Source: Bacteroidota bacterium
Lineage (GTDB): Bacteria > Bacteroidota > Bacteroidia > Chitinophagales > Chitinophagaceae
DNA length: 7,042 bases
Assembly: GCA_021824855.1 (NCBI GenBank)
Contig: JAKAJX010000164.1
Coordinates: 1 to 7,042, forward strand
Direction: 5' to 3'
Each line of letters starts with the position of its first letter. Positions within the stretch are counted from its first letter, which is position 1. Both the position numbers and the translations under genes were made by a program. This document shows, piece after piece, positions 6,382-7,042 of this stretch. The notes under the pieces were generated by a model. It was given only the letters and a program-made list of their open reading frames with translations. It had not been told where the DNA came from and did not search any database.

Positions 6382-7042
6382 TCATCTTTCTATTACAATA
6401 TCTTCCAATACCAACATGTCCATACTAGTTCTTAAAAAACAATCTAATGCCTCTTGTGGTGTATTAACAATAGGTTCGTTTTCATTAAAAGATGTATTCA
6501 ATAAAATAGGCACACCGGTTTTTTGCCGAAAGGTTTCAATTAACTGATAATAGTGCGGCGATATGTTTTTGTTTACTGTTTGTAATCTTCCCGTTCCATC
6601 TACATGTGTTACGGCAGGTATTGAAGAACGTTTTGACGGTTTGATAGGAAAAACTTTTTCCATAAAAGGCACTACATCATTTACCTCAAAATATTCGGTT
6701 ACATATTCTTCTAAAATACTTGGAGCAAATGGCCTAAAACTTTCTCTTCGTTTAATTTTTGTGTTTAATAAATCTTTGGCATCGGCTCTTCTCGGATCGG
6801 CCAAAATACTTCTTGCTCCTAATGCACGCGGACCAAACTCTGCCCTTCCATTAAACCAACCTACCACACCGCCATTTATTAATTTTTCTACTACATACGC
6901 GTATAATTCTTCCGGCTTTAATCTTTTATAATTTATTCCCTTTTCTTGTAAAATTGCGGCTATTTTTTCAGATGAAAAATTAGCACCAGTATACGCACTA
7001 TACACCGGATTTACCCTCGGCTGATGAAGCGTTTGATGATAA
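6382..7042 (-). CDS. NodU/CmcH-family O-carbamoyltransferase, C-terminal part (cut by the window edge)
   Basis: This family transfers a carbamoyl group from carbamoyl phosphate, through a carbamoyl-adenylate, to a hydroxyl of a sugar or antibiotic. About 219 C-terminal residues are visible; the frame stays open to the right edge, so some 350-400 residues with the Kae1-like N-terminal domain should lie outside. A GTG at 7003-7005 could mimic a start, but upstream codons read HQPRVNPV in frame, so it is internal. Signatures of the C-terminal domain are GWFNGR then EFGPRALGARSILADPR (about 6790-6863), KIKRRESFRPFAP (6721-6759), HVDGTGRLQTV (6574-6606) and TGVPILLNTSFN (6484-6519), followed by EPIVNTPQEALDCFLRT near the stop. 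All are intact, so the enzyme looks functional. It lies 30 bases upstream of the glycosyltransferase, which points to carbamoylation of the polysaccharide or its precursor. The acceptor sugar is unknown. Confidence 0.93.
   Translation of the reverse strand, partial: YHQTLHQPRVNPVYSAYTGANFSSEKIAAILQEKGINYKRLKPEELYAYVVEKLINGGVVGWFNGRAEFGPRALGARSILADPRRADAKDLLNTKIKRRESFRPFAPSILEEYVTEYFEVNDVVPFMEKVFPIKPSKRSSIPAVTHVDGTGRLQTVNKNISPHYYQLIETFRQKTGVPILLNTSFNENEPIVNTPQEALDCFLRTSMDMLVLEDIVIER

Noticed and set aside
6563..6931. Open frame of 122 codons on the plus strand opposite the carbamoyltransferase gene
   Set aside because: It overlaps the most conserved carbamoyltransferase motifs, whose codons explain its openness; no domain is seen.
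7003..7005. GTG as the start of a short 207-residue carbamoyltransferase
   Set aside because: The frame continues to the window edge with residues that fit the family, so this is an internal valine codon in a gene cut by the window.

Overview
The window is a piece of a surface-polysaccharide (O-antigen or capsule type) biosynthesis cluster. It is gene-dense: eight genes all lie on the minus strand, so transcription runs from right to left. The source is probably an AT-rich member of the Bacteroidota, perhaps near the Chitinophagaceae. This is an inference from three things: the AT-rich DNA, the lack of any purine-rich Shine-Dalgarno motif in front of every start that can be inspected, and protein sequences resembling those of that phylum. 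No rRNA or other taxonomic marker is present.

In transcription order the layout is: the C-terminal part of a NodU/CmcH-type O-carbamoyltransferase cut by the right edge (6382-7042); a family-2 glycosyltransferase with a TTG start (5614-6351); gmd, GDP-mannose 4,6-dehydratase (4485-5600); fcl, GDP-L-fucose synthase (3526-4461, start TTG or GTG); a WbpP/TviC-type UDP-N-acetylhexosamine 4-epimerase (2548-3513); rmlB, dTDP-glucose 4,6-dehydratase (1499-2551); rmlC, the 3,5-epimerase (880-1437); and rmlA, glucose-1-phosphate thymidylyltransferase (16-876). Gaps are 30, 13, 23, 12, -4, 61 and 3 bases, so the block looks like one operon. The 4-base ATGA overlap between the epimerase and rmlB fixes the rmlB start.

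Together the genes supply activated sugars for a heteropolysaccharide. Gmd and Fcl make GDP-L-fucose from GDP-mannose. RmlA, RmlB and RmlC make dTDP-4-dehydro-L-rhamnose, and the last enzyme, RmlD, is not in the window. The WbpP-like enzyme interconverts UDP-GlcNAc and UDP-GalNAc. The glycosyltransferase would add one residue to the repeat unit, and the carbamoyltransferase could put a carbamoyl group on a sugar hydroxyl. The predicted glycan may contain fucose, rhamnose (or another 6-deoxyhexose), an N-acetylhexosamine and a carbamoyl decoration.

No RNA gene, insertion sequence, CRISPR array, attachment site or convincing terminator was seen, and no stretch over 300 bases lacks a gene. All enzyme families are known. 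The points of interest are the carbamoylation, the unfinished rhamnose pathway, the non-ATG starts and a composition contrast inside the cluster.
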